Source: Duganella sp. Leaf126 (GTDB lineage: Bacteria > Pseudomonadota > Gammaproteobacteria > Burkholderiales > Burkholderiaceae_D). From it: a DNA stretch of 64,000 nucleotides. A program made the translations under genes and the position numbers. The notes under the pieces are model-generated. The model was not told where the DNA came from. It was given only the letters and a program-made list of their open reading frames with translations, and ran no database searches. Every line of letters starts with the position of its first letter. The first letter of the stretch is position 1. The stretch spans positions 220,025-284,024 of the forward strand of contig NZ_LMNW01000032.1 in the NCBI RefSeq assembly GCF_001423125.1, written 5' to 3'. Positions 7,629 to 16,776 of the stretch are shown one piece after another.

Positions 7629-9098
7629 CTATTTATTCAGCCGCGAGTTGCGCATGCCATACAACAGATAGGTGATCACGGCAGCCGACATCCAGATCGC
7701 AAAGATCGTGTACGTGGTCAGCGACAGGCCGAACATCAGGTACAGGCAGGCAGCGATGCTGAGTCCCGGCACCAGGTAGGCGCCGCCGGGAACACGGAAA
7801 CCGGGGGTCGGGTTGGCGCGCTGCTTGTAGCGCAACACCGGCACCGCCAGCGACACCACGATAAAGGCGGTCAGGGTGCCCATGCTGACCATGTCCCACA
7901 GGAACGTCGCATCGACAAAGCCGGCCACCAGGCCCACCACCAGGCACACGATCAGCGTGTTGTGCACGGGCGATGCCGTGCGCGGGTTGACCTTCTGAAA
8001 AGTCTTCGAGATCAGCCCGTCCTTGGAAATCGCGTACAGGATGCGGGTCTGGCCGTAGATCGTCACCAGCGTCACGCTGAAAACCGAGATCACGGCGCCC
8101 GCCGCCAGCACCAGCGCCGGCCAGGTCTTGCCGGTCACGTTCTGCAGAATCACAGCCAGGCCCGCCTCCTGGCCGGCGAACTTGGACGCCGGCTGCGCGC
8201 CCATGGCAGCAAATGCCACCAGCATGTAAAACACGGTGACGATGGCCAATGCCGACAAAATACCGACCGGCACGTTGCGGGTCGGATTGCGCACTTCCTC
8301 GCCGGCCGTGGCCACGGTGTCGAGGCCGATGAACGAGAAGAACACGGTGGCAGCAGCCGCTGTCACGCCGGCCATGCCGGTGTAATGGACGCCGTTGTCG
8401 GGGCTGAAGAACGGGTGGAAGTTATTGATGTCGAACCCTGAAAACGCGATCACGATGAAAAACACCAGGATCGCCAGCTTGATCAGCACCATGATGGCGT
8501 TGGTGGTGGCCGACTCCTTGGTGCCACGGATCAGCAGCACGCAGCACAGGCAGACCAGCAAGATCGGCGGCAGGTTGATGTGGCCCGGCTGGAACGTAAT
8601 TCCGTGGCTGGCCGTGGCCACGATCATCGGCGAACGCAGCATCTCCGGGATATGCCAGCCGAAAGCGTTGTTGAGGAAATTGTTCAGGTAGTCGGACCAG
8701 CCGATGGCCGTGGCGCTGGCCGCCAGTCCATATTCGAGCAGCAAGCAGGCGGCCATGATAAAGGCCAGGAATTCGCCGACCGTGGCATAGGCGAACGAGT
8801 ACGACGAACCGGAGGCGGGGATGCGGAACGACAGCTCGGCATAGCACAGGGCGGTCAGGCCCGCCGTGATGGCTGCGATCAGGAACGACAGCACCACGGA
8901 AGGCCCGGCCTTGGGAACGGCTTCGACCATCGTGAAGAAAATACCGGTGCCGATGGTGGCGCCGACGCCGATCATGGTCAGCGGAAACAGGCCCATCGAG
9001 CGGTGCAGGCGGTTGGCGGAAGGCGCGTGATCGGCTTGTTCGACGGGGGGAGCAACTGGCTTGGTACGGGTCAGCTTCTGGACCAGCGTTTGATTCAC
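7629..9098 (-). CDS. APC-superfamily amino acid permease (CAT-like)
   Basis: 489 aa with about 12 membrane helices, of the cationic-amino-acid-transporter type in the APC superfamily. The family motif GVGATIGTGIFF (about residues 45-56) is intact. Typical internal signatures follow, such as FFSFIGLDTVATAGEEV and RILYAISKDGL. Likely a proton-driven importer of amino acids at the inner membrane. Two genes away begins the arginine-degradation operon, so a cationic substrate would fit, but that link is inference. A promoter with a perfect -10 lies about 45 nt upstream, and a bidirectional terminator follows the stop. Confidence 0.88.
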   Translation of the reverse strand: MNQTLVQKLTRTKPVAPPVEQADHAPSANRLHRSMGLFPLTMIGVGATIGTGIFFTMVEAVPKAGPSVVLSFLIAAITAGLTALCYAELSFRIPASGSSYSFAYATVGEFLAFIMAACLLLEYGLAASATAIGWSDYLNNFLNNAFGWHIPEMLRSPMIVATASHGITFQPGHINLPPILLVCLCCVLLIRGTKESATTNAIMVLIKLAILVFFIVIAFSGFDINNFHPFFSPDNGVHYTGMAGVTAAAATVFFSFIGLDTVATAGEEVRNPTRNVPVGILSALAIVTVFYMLVAFAAMGAQPASKFAGQEAGLAVILQNVTGKTWPALVLAAGAVISVFSVTLVTIYGQTRILYAISKDGLISKTFQKVNPRTASPVHNTLIVCLVVGLVAGFVDATFLWDMVSMGTLTAFIVVSLAVPVLRYKQRANPTPGFRVPGGAYLVPGLSIAACLYLMFGLSLTTYTIFAIWMSAAVITYLLYGMRNSRLNK

Positions 9099-9141
9099 AG
9101 TGATTCCTTGTGGGAGATATGTTCAGGCAAAAAACTAAGCG

Positions 9142-9168
9142 ATTATAGGCCTTTACGCCTTCCCCCAA
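9142..9168 (-). promoter_or_regulatory. Promoter of the amino acid permease gene
   Basis: On the minus strand there is a perfect TATAAT (9142-9147) with a weak TTGGGG-like -35 15-16 nt upstream. The predicted transcript start is about 37 nt before the permease ATG. Confidence 0.5.
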
Positions 9169-9345
9169 GAAAGTTCTTTTGTGTGATCTATACAACTTAA
9201 ATCATGTGGCAACAATGCTATTGTGGTTACAGATGCTTACTTTTGATACAGCGAACCAGTAGATCGCGCAGCCCGCGCACGCTACGCTGGACCCTGGTTT
9301 GCAGCAAAAAAAAACACTCAGACAAGACCCTCAGGAGATCGTTGT

Positions 9346-9474
9346 ATGCCGGTTAAAAAAATCCACTCCCACATTCCCACCGTTTCCCGCCGCGTGCACC
9401 CGGCCGTGGGCCTGGCAGCTGCGCTGCTCGGCTTTGCCGCCACGCTCGCTGCCGTGCTGATCGTCAGGAACTGA
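9346..9474 (+). CDS. Hypothetical 42-aa single-pass membrane protein
   Basis: A small ORF with an AGGAG RBS 6-7 nt upstream of the ATG. The N-terminal 19 residues are basic and His-rich. A hydrophobic Ala/Leu/Val helix follows (about 20-40) and ends in Arg-Asn. A cytoplasmic-tail-in, single-TM topology is expected. It is isolated, convergent with astE (23-nt gap), and was not recognised as a known family. Confidence 0.5.
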   Translation: MPVKKIHSHIPTVSRRVHPAVGLAAALLGFAATLAAVLIVRN

Positions 9475-9497
9475 CCGCAACCGGTGCGCAGCAGGCT

Positions 9498-10520
9498 TTA
9501 GCTCACCCGCACCACCATCAACCCTGCCCGCAGCCCTACCCGCACATCGGGGTTCGGAAAGACCACCAGTTCTTCCGGGTGCTGCACCCGGTACACGGTG
9601 TCGCCGTCGCGGGCGATTTCCTCGCCCTGGCGCAGCGCCGTGAAATTGTGGGTGTCCTTGCCGAAGGCCATGCGGAACTGGTCGCTCAGCTTGATGATCT
9701 GGCGCGCCGTGTGGAACACATGCGGCTGACGGCCGCTGCCTGCGGTGGCGACGCCGCGCAGCAAATTGTCGAGCGCCTGCGACGCATCGGCAAACTGCGC
9801 CAGGTCGTTCTGGCCCAGCGTGCCGATGCGCCCCAGTTCCACCGTGGTGCCTGCGGCCGCGTGGTGCTCGGCCGAATAATAACTGTAGGTCCCGACCGAC
9901 GCCGGATTCATGATCACGGCGCCGATGCCGGCTGCGCCCAGCCAGTCGATCAGCGCGCGGCGCGGCTGCTCGGCGATGATCTCGGGGACGATGGCAAACG
10001 TCGGGTAGACCGACGGCCGGATCGCCGTGTGCAGGTCCAGGTGCCAGCGCACCGGTCCCGCATCGGCAAAGAAGGCGCTGGTGGCAGCGATCAGCTGGTC
10101 GGCGCGCGCCGCTTCCGCGGTGCCGGCCAGCGTGCCGCGTTCGGCGCGGAACATGCGGTTCAGATCGGCGTCGATGAAGCGCTTGCCGGCGCGGATGGCG
10201 CCGATATTGCCCACGCATAGCATCAGGTCGACCGCCAGGCTGGCCGCGTCGCGCGCCAGCGCGTCGAGCAGGTAGGCGACCATTTCGATCGGTCCCGTCT
10301 CGTCGCCGTGCACCCCCACCGAAATGAGCAGCGCCGGCCGGCTGTCGGCGCGCGTCCCGGCGCCCTTGATGGTGAGGATGCCGTCGGCCGGCTGCGCCAC
10401 CGCGAAGCCGGCCGCAGCGAAGCGGTCGGCCACGGCGCCGAAGTCGGCCTGCGCCAGCGCCCGCACCGGCTCGGGCAAGGCAGCAGGCAGCGCTGCGGAG
10501 GACGGTGTGTGGCCGTTCAT
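9498..10520 (-). CDS. astE: Succinylglutamate desuccinylase
   Basis: Fifth and last step of the AST pathway: hydrolysis of N-succinylglutamate to glutamate and succinate. 340 aa, a zinc-dependent M14-like fold. The zinc motif HGDETGP begins at residue 71 (His71, Glu74), and DLHTAIRPS later supplies the third ligand. The ATG at 10518-10520 lies 4 nt after the stop of gdhB, indicating translational coupling. The frame is open further upstream, but those residues are the opposite-phase shadow of gdhB. It is the promoter-distal gene of the AST operon. Confidence 0.93.
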   Translation of the reverse strand: MNGHTPSSAALPAALPEPVRALAQADFGAVADRFAAAGFAVAQPADGILTIKGAGTRADSRPALLISVGVHGDETGPIEMVAYLLDALARDAASLAVDLMLCVGNIGAIRAGKRFIDADLNRMFRAERGTLAGTAEAARADQLIAATSAFFADAGPVRWHLDLHTAIRPSVYPTFAIVPEIIAEQPRRALIDWLGAAGIGAVIMNPASVGTYSYYSAEHHAAAGTTVELGRIGTLGQNDLAQFADASQALDNLLRGVATAGSGRQPHVFHTARQIIKLSDQFRMAFGKDTHNFTALRQGEEIARDGDTVYRVQHPEELVVFPNPDVRVGLRAGLMVVRVS

Positions 10521-10524
10521 GCGC

Positions 10525-13500
10525 TTACGCCGCCAGCAGCGTGGTCGCTGCCGTACCGCTGGCATTGACCGCTTCCGACAAGGCCCACACATCGAGCATC
10601 GCCTGTTCCAGGTCGGCCGGCTGCGCATAGCCCGACAGGCCCAGCGTGTTGGCCACCAGTTCCACCGCCTCGGTGGCACCATGACCGCCGGTCGCGTGCT
10701 GCAGCACCTTCGACAGCAGGCGCTGCTGGGTGCGGCGCAGGGCGTTTTGCGCGTAGTTGCGCAACTGCTCCTGCGAGCGGTTGGCGGCCGGCAGTTTCAG
10801 TCCGCGCTCGAGCACGTCGATGCCCACCTGCTTGCGCAGCGCCAGGCCGATGTGCAGGAAGGCCGGCAAGTCCATGCCCGCCGGGCGCTGCACCGACAGC
10901 GCGGCAAACACGAACGCCGTAACCGCTTCGATCGCATCGACCGCGTTCCAGGCCTGGACGAATTCGGCACGCAGGCCGGCCGTCAGCTCGGCGTCGGTCT
11001 GGCCGTCGGCCGGCGTCACCTGCGACAGCTGGGCCAGCAGCTGCGGCTGGTCGAACAGGCGCGTGAGTTCTTCCACGCCGGCGCGCAGCTGGTCGGCCGG
11101 CACCGTCAGCGCGCCCTCGATCACGGCGCGTTGCAGCACGCGGGTGCGGCCATCGACCTTGATCGAGACGGCGCGCGGGATCTTCAGCGCGTCGGCATCG
11201 AGCGTGGCAAACACCGGCGCCAGGTTCAGCGCCGACCAGGCCTGGCCCCAGGCCTGGATCACCTCGGTTTCATCGACACCGTGCTCGCGGGCCAGCTCGC
11301 GCAGCATCAGCGGACCGCAGCGGTTGACCGATTCGTTGGCCAGCACGGTGGCCAGGATGGTGTTGGCCAGCGGGTGCGCCAGCGCCGGGCGGGTGGCCAC
11401 CATCAGCGCGGGGAAGTACGGCTTGAGCATGGCTTCGGCCCAGCTGTGCTGCGTCAGCGGCAGCGCCGACAGGATGCGCTTGTAGCGGTTCTTGACGTTG
11501 GCGATCACCACCGCCAGTTCCGGCGTGGTCAGGCCACGGCCATCGGCCTTGCGGCGCGCCAGCTCGGCCACCGTCGGCAGCTGCTCGAGGTCGCGCGACA
11601 GCGCGCCCTCTTCTTCCAGGAACGCGATCAGGTGGGCATAGCCGTCCTGCACCGCCGGTTCGGTCTGCGCCTGCGCCTCGCGCACCAGCAAATGGGTCTG
11701 CAGCGTGTTGTCGCGCAGGACCAGTCGCTCGATGTCGGCCGTCATCAGGTTCAGCGTGTGGTTGCGGTCCGCTTCGCTGAGCTGACCGGCACTCATCTCC
11801 ACGTCCAGCCACATCTTGACGTTGACTTCGTGGTCGGAGCAGTCCACGCCGGCCGAGTTGTCGATCGCATCGGTGAAGATGCGGCCGCCGGCCAGGGCGA
11901 ACTCGATGCGGCCGGCCTGGGTGGCGCCCAGGTTGCCGCCCTCGGTGACGACCTTGCAGCGCAGCTCGTTGCCGTTGACGCGGATATTGTCGTTGGCGCG
12001 GTCCTTGACCTGGGCGTGGGTTTCGGTCGACGCCTTGATGTAGGTGCCGATACCACCGTTGTAGAACAGGTCCACCGGCGCCTTCAGGATGCGGTGCATC
12101 AGCTCTTCCGGCGGCAGCGAGGTTTCCTCGATGTCGAGCACGGCGCGGATCTGCGGCGACAGCGCGATCGCGCGCGCAGTGCGCGGGTAGACGCCGCCGC
12201 CGGCCGAGATCAGCTCCTTGTTGTAGTCGTCCCACGAGGAACGCGGCAGCGCGAACATCCGTTCGCGCTCGACGAACGACTGCTCCATGTCCGGGTTCGG
12301 ATCGAGGAAGATATGGCGGTGATCGAACGCGGCGACGATTTTCAGCTTGCGCGACAACAGCGCACCGTTGCCGAACACGTCGCCCGACATGTCGCCCACG
12401 CCGACCATGGTGGTCGGTGTGGCGTGGATGTCGTGGTCCATTTCATAGAAGTGGCGCTGCACGGCCTCGAACGCGCCCTTGGCGGTGATGCCCATCTTCT
12501 TGTGGTCGTAGCCGTTGGAGCCGCCCGACGCAAACGCGTCGCCGAGCCAGAAGCCGCGCTGCACGGCGATGCTGTTGGCGATGTCGGAGAAGGTGGCCGT
12601 GCCCTTGTCGGCGGCGACCACCAGATAGGGGTCGGCGCTGTCGTAGCAGACCGTGTCCGCCGGCGGCACGATGTTGCCGAGCACGCGGTTGTCGGTCACT
12701 TCCAGCAGGCTGGAGATGAACAGGCGGTACACTGCCTCGCCTTCGGCCGCGATGGTTTCACGCACGGCGTCCTTCGGCATCTGCTTGCAGACGAAACCGC
12801 CCTTGGCGCCGGCCGGCACGATCACGGCGTTCTTGACCATCTGCGCCTTGACCAGGCCGAGGACTTCGGTGCGGTAGTCTTCCATGCGGTCGGACCAGCG
12901 CAGGCCACCGCGCGCGACCGGGCCGCCGCGCAGGTGCAGGCCCTCGAAGCGGCGCGAGAACACGTAGATCTCGCGGTACGGGCGCGGTTCCGGCACCAGC
13001 GACAGGGTGCTGGTGTCGAACTTGAAGATGATCTTGTCGCCCTTCTGGTCGTTCTGGAAGTAGTTGGTGCGCAGCGTGGCGGCAATCAGGTCGGCCAGCG
13101 CGCCCAGTACTTCTTCGCTGTCGGCGTGGTTGATGCCGGGCAGGCGCGCCTTGATGTCGGCCAGCTTGTCGAGCGCCTCGTTGCGGGTGGCTTCGGCCAG
13201 CGACGGATCGAAGCGGCGCAGGAACACGTCGACCAGCTCCTTGACCAGGGCGGGCTGCTTGCGCAGCGTTTCGGCAATGTAGCGCACCGAGAACTGGGTG
13301 CCGGTCTGGCGCCAGTAGCTCATGTAGGCGCGCACCAGCTGTACTTCGCGCACACTGAGGCCGCCTTCGATGACCAGGCCATTCAAGCGGCCGTCTTCGG
13401 CTTCGTTGTTGAACAGGGCCGAGAACAGTTCTTCGGCAACCACCACCACGCCCGGCCGGGACAGGCTGGCCGCACTGGCCGCATCGACCGACAGGCTGGT

Positions 13501-15273
13501 GACGTAACGGCGCTGGCCATCGATGCGCAGCGAATGCGACTGCTCGCGGTCGATGGTCACGCCGGCGTTGTGCAGCGCCGGCAGGATGATCGACAGCGAC
13601 GGCACCTGGTCCACCGAGTACAGGCGGATCGAGGTGCCGTCGTTCGAATTTTCCACCCGCACGTCGACGCGCGACGGATCGACGTTGTGCAGGATGGTTT
13701 GCAGGTCCTGGAAGGCCGCGACCGGCGTGGTGGCTGCCACGTAATCGACCGGCAGCGTGGTGCACAGCTTGCGCAGCTGCGCGCGCACCACGTCGTTTGG
13801 CGCGGTGTCGGCCAGCTGCGAGAAGCTGTCGTGCCAGCCGTCGAGCACACCGCTGAGCGGCTGCTGGATATCGGTTTCCAGGTCGAGCGGATAGCGCGCG
13901 CCGTGGGCGATCAGGTACACGCGCGCCAGCGGGCCGTCGGCCACCAGCGTCTGCAGGCTGACGTGGCTGGCGCCGGACGTGTGCTGCAGCGTGCGTGCCA
14001 GCGACGACGCCACGCTGTTGCTGTAACGCTCACGCGGCAGGTACACCAGCACGTTCAGGTGGCGCGCATAGACGTCGCGGCGCGCGAAGACCTTGGTGCG
14101 CGGCTGCTTGTACAGCGACACCACGGCGCCGCAGACATCGGCCAGCCACTGCGGATCGGCTTCCAGCGCTTCGGTGCGCGGCAGCGATTCGAGGATCTCG
14201 ATGAATTTCTCGGCGCGGAAGCCTTCCTGGCGCACGCCGGCAATCGCCAGCACCTTGGCCACGCGGCCGCGCGCGAACGGCAGGCGGTTCAGCGGCGTGG
14301 ACGTGGCGGCGCGGGTAAACAGGCCGACGAAGCAGTACTCGCCGAGGATCGCGCCCTGGGCATCGGTGTGGCGCACGCCGATGAAGTCGAGCTGCTGGTC
14401 GCGGTGCAGCGTGCCTTCCACGTCAGCCTTGACGATGGACAGCGTGTGCGCGCGGCCGGACAGGGTGTCGAAGTCGCCGGGGATATTGGCCAGGCAGGTG
14501 CCGTAGACCGGGTGCGCGGTATCCTGCAGCACGCCGATGCGGCTCGGGATGTCGCGTTCCAGTTCGCGCACGCCCGGTGTCACCTGGTAGTAGGCATAGC
14601 CGAACGGCTCGAAACCTTCGGTGCGGGCCCAGTCGAGGAAGGCAGCCACTTCCTGGCCTTCTTCGCCGATGGCAGCCGCCTCGGCGCCGATGCGCGACAG
14701 GTGCGCCAGCATGGCGGCCTTGTCGCGGCGGACCACGGCGGCGTCGCGCGACACCATCTGGATGCGCTCGACCAGCGCGCCCAGTTCGGCGGCAGGCAGG
14801 TCTTCCGCCAGCAGGCACAGGACGTACGATTCGAGCTTGTCGCCGGCCTGGCCGACATGGGTGACCACGCCATCGGCGTCGCGCGCCACCGGCAGCACCG
14901 CGTTCATCACGCCGTTGGCGACGATGTGCAGCTTGCGCATGGCCATGACGATGGAATCGACCAGGTAGGGCATGTCATCGTTGAGGATCAGGAGCGCGGT
15001 GGCCTTGCCGCCACGCCCGCCGTTGCCTTCCTGGTAGGAGAGCGTGACCACCTGCGCACCGGCGCCGGTGCGCGTGGCCGCCTTGCTGAAACCTTCCATC
15101 AAGACCGGCGCCAGGCTGGCAGGCGCGGTGCCGGCCAGGTCTTCGTCGTCGAGGGCTGCGAGCCAGGCGCCGATCAGCGCCTGCACCTGTCCCTGCGGGT
15201 TGCTGCTGGCAGGCTGGCTGGCATTGATCGCGGCGAGGGTCTCGGCGCGCAGGTCTTGTGGTGTCTGTTTCAT
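10525..15273 (-). CDS. gdhB: NAD-specific glutamate dehydrogenase, large (180-kDa) type
   Basis: 1582 aa, the size of the GDH180 family. It oxidatively deaminates glutamate to 2-oxoglutarate with NAD. The long N-terminal regulatory (ACT-like) region is followed by the catalytic dehydrogenase core from about residue 750: VARGGLRWSDRMEDYRTEV, the glycine-rich and lysine-containing segment VPAGAKGGFVCKQ, and GVGDMSGDVFGN of the Rossmann domain. It sits between astB and astE in the same direction. That makes functional sense because the AST pathway ends in glutamate. A 151-nt gap separates it from astB, so it may also have its own promoter. Confidence 0.93.
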   Translation of the reverse strand: MKQTPQDLRAETLAAINASQPASSNPQGQVQALIGAWLAALDDEDLAGTAPASLAPVLMEGFSKAATRTGAGAQVVTLSYQEGNGGRGGKATALLILNDDMPYLVDSIVMAMRKLHIVANGVMNAVLPVARDADGVVTHVGQAGDKLESYVLCLLAEDLPAAELGALVERIQMVSRDAAVVRRDKAAMLAHLSRIGAEAAAIGEEGQEVAAFLDWARTEGFEPFGYAYYQVTPGVRELERDIPSRIGVLQDTAHPVYGTCLANIPGDFDTLSGRAHTLSIVKADVEGTLHRDQQLDFIGVRHTDAQGAILGEYCFVGLFTRAATSTPLNRLPFARGRVAKVLAIAGVRQEGFRAEKFIEILESLPRTEALEADPQWLADVCGAVVSLYKQPRTKVFARRDVYARHLNVLVYLPRERYSNSVASSLARTLQHTSGASHVSLQTLVADGPLARVYLIAHGARYPLDLETDIQQPLSGVLDGWHDSFSQLADTAPNDVVRAQLRKLCTTLPVDYVAATTPVAAFQDLQTILHNVDPSRVDVRVENSNDGTSIRLYSVDQVPSLSIILPALHNAGVTIDREQSHSLRIDGQRRYVTSLSVDAASAASLSRPGVVVVAEELFSALFNNEAEDGRLNGLVIEGGLSVREVQLVRAYMSYWRQTGTQFSVRYIAETLRKQPALVKELVDVFLRRFDPSLAEATRNEALDKLADIKARLPGINHADSEEVLGALADLIAATLRTNYFQNDQKGDKIIFKFDTSTLSLVPEPRPYREIYVFSRRFEGLHLRGGPVARGGLRWSDRMEDYRTEVLGLVKAQMVKNAVIVPAGAKGGFVCKQMPKDAVRETIAAEGEAVYRLFISSLLEVTDNRVLGNIVPPADTVCYDSADPYLVVAADKGTATFSDIANSIAVQRGFWLGDAFASGGSNGYDHKKMGITAKGAFEAVQRHFYEMDHDIHATPTTMVGVGDMSGDVFGNGALLSRKLKIVAAFDHRHIFLDPNPDMEQSFVERERMFALPRSSWDDYNKELISAGGGVYPRTARAIALSPQIRAVLDIEETSLPPEELMHRILKAPVDLFYNGGIGTYIKASTETHAQVKDRANDNIRVNGNELRCKVVTEGGNLGATQAGRIEFALAGGRIFTDAIDNSAGVDCSDHEVNVKMWLDVEMSAGQLSEADRNHTLNLMTADIERLVLRDNTLQTHLLVREAQAQTEPAVQDGYAHLIAFLEEEGALSRDLEQLPTVAELARRKADGRGLTTPELAVVIANVKNRYKRILSALPLTQHSWAEAMLKPYFPALMVATRPALAHPLANTILATVLANESVNRCGPLMLRELAREHGVDETEVIQAWGQAWSALNLAPVFATLDADALKIPRAVSIKVDGRTRVLQRAVIEGALTVPADQLRAGVEELTRLFDQPQLLAQLSQVTPADGQTDAELTAGLRAEFVQAWNAVDAIEAVTAFVFAALSVQRPAGMDLPAFLHIGLALRKQVGIDVLERGLKLPAANRSQEQLRNYAQNALRRTQQRLLSKVLQHATGGHGATEAVELVANTLGLSGYAQPADLEQAMLDVWALSEAVNASGTAATTLLAA

Positions 15274-15424
15274 TGTTCGTTCTCCAATACGTAACGGGTA
15301 TTTTAAGTATTTTCAGATGCCCACGCCGTGCCACTTGTGGCGGCGCGGCGTAGTGCTGGTACTGCCGGTGATGCGGTATTAGACCAGCTTTTAAAACTTC
15401 GCGCCTTTACCAGAAGGAACAGGG

Positions 15425-16765
15425 CTAACCGAGGTCGTACAGGTCGGGCAGCTGCAGGATGCGGCTCAATTCCTCGAGCGCCGTGCGCACCTCGCGCGCC
15501 AGCTGCGGGTCGGCCAGGTCGTCCGGCGACAACCGGTCGCGGTAGTGCTTTTCCACCCACGCCACCAGTGCGTGGTACAGCGTCTCGGTCATCACCACGC
15601 CCTGGTGCATGGCGGCGCTTTCGGCGTCGGTCAGCGCCACGCGCAGGCGCAGGCAAGCGGGGCCGCCGCCGTTGCGCATCGACTGGCGCAAGTCGAAGGT
15701 GATCAATTCGTCGATGGCGCCGTGTTGCGCCAGCAGGTCCTCGAGGTAGCGCGCCACCGCGGCATTTTCCTGGCATTCCTGCGGCACCACCAGCGCCATC
15801 TTGCCGCCGTCCTTGGTCAGCAGCTGGCTGTTGAACAGGTAGCTGGCCACGGTGTCGGCCACCGCCACCTGCGATGTCGCCACCCGGATCGGATCGAACT
15901 CGGCGCCCGCCTCGCCCACTGCGCGGCGCAGACGCTCGATGACCTGGGCTTCGTCGGCAAAGGCCTGCTCGTGGTAGAACAGCACGTTGCCGTTGCCGAC
16001 CGCGATCACGTCGTTGTGGAACACGCCCTGGTCGATCACGTCGGGATTCTGCTGGACGAACACGGTGCGCTGCGCCGACAGGCCATGCAGCCGCGCCACC
16101 GCCTGCGACGCTTCGAGCGTCTGCCGCGCCGGGAAGCGCCTGGGCGCAGGTGCGGCGCTATCGAACTCGGTGCGGCCGTAGACGAACAGTTCGACGCCGG
16201 CACTGCCGTGGTCCCTGGCGAAGCGCGTGTGGTTGGCCGCGCCCTCGTCGCCGAACGCCGGCGTGCCGGGCAGCGCATCGTGCACGGCAAAGTGCTTGGC
16301 GTCGCCGAAGATGGCGCGCAGGCTGCGCGCCGACTGCGTGTGCTCGAAGGCCCGGTGCAGCTTGTTGTTCAGGTTGGCGGCGGTAAAGTGGGTGCGGCCG
16401 TCCGCGCTGTCGGCCGACGGGCTGACGGTGGCGGCATTGGCGGTCCACATCGGCGACGCCGAGTAGGCGCTGGCCAGGATCACCGGCGCCTGTTTGGCCG
16501 CCTTGGCCAGCACCTCGGCATCGGTGCCGCTGAAACCCACGCTGCGCAGCAGGCGCAAGTTGGGCCGCACCTGCGGCGGCATCACTGCCTGGCCAAAGCC
16601 GCGGGCAGCGAGCGCGCGCATCTTGGCCAGGCCCTGCAGGGCGGCCAGCCTGGGATTGGATGCGCTCTTGACGTTGTTGAACGAGGCGACGTTACCGAAC
16701 GACAGGCCGGCATAGTTGTGCGACGGCCCGACCAGGCCGTCGAAGTTGAATTCGCGTGCGTGCAT
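15425..16765 (-). CDS. astB: N-succinylarginine dihydrolase
   Basis: Second AST step: N-succinylarginine to N-succinylornithine, with release of CO2 and two ammonia. 446 aa, almost the same length as E. coli AstB (447). The start MHAREFNFDGLVGPSHNYAG is characteristic of the family. The catalytic cysteine lies in RNGGGPACLRLRV near the C-terminus, as expected for the amidinotransferase-fold active site. It begins 11 nt after the astD stop. The chosen ATG (16763-16765) matches family N-termini; the open frame upstream is antisense noise over astD. Confidence 0.95.
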   Translation of the reverse strand: MHAREFNFDGLVGPSHNYAGLSFGNVASFNNVKSASNPRLAALQGLAKMRALAARGFGQAVMPPQVRPNLRLLRSVGFSGTDAEVLAKAAKQAPVILASAYSASPMWTANAATVSPSADSADGRTHFTAANLNNKLHRAFEHTQSARSLRAIFGDAKHFAVHDALPGTPAFGDEGAANHTRFARDHGSAGVELFVYGRTEFDSAAPAPRRFPARQTLEASQAVARLHGLSAQRTVFVQQNPDVIDQGVFHNDVIAVGNGNVLFYHEQAFADEAQVIERLRRAVGEAGAEFDPIRVATSQVAVADTVASYLFNSQLLTKDGGKMALVVPQECQENAAVARYLEDLLAQHGAIDELITFDLRQSMRNGGGPACLRLRVALTDAESAAMHQGVVMTETLYHALVAWVEKHYRDRLSPDDLADPQLAREVRTALEELSRILQLPDLYDLG

Positions 16766-16776
16766 GGCGGGCGTCC

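Noticed and set aside
9212..9224. ACAAT-GCT-ATTGT inverted repeat upstream of the permease gene
   Set aside because: Short, about 115 nt from the gene and upstream of the predicted promoter; too weak to call an operator.
10324..15294. 1656-codon open frame on the plus strand
   Set aside because: Exact antisense of gdhB; composition is Arg/Gln/His-rich as expected for the opposite strand of a GC-rich gene, with no domain or RBS.
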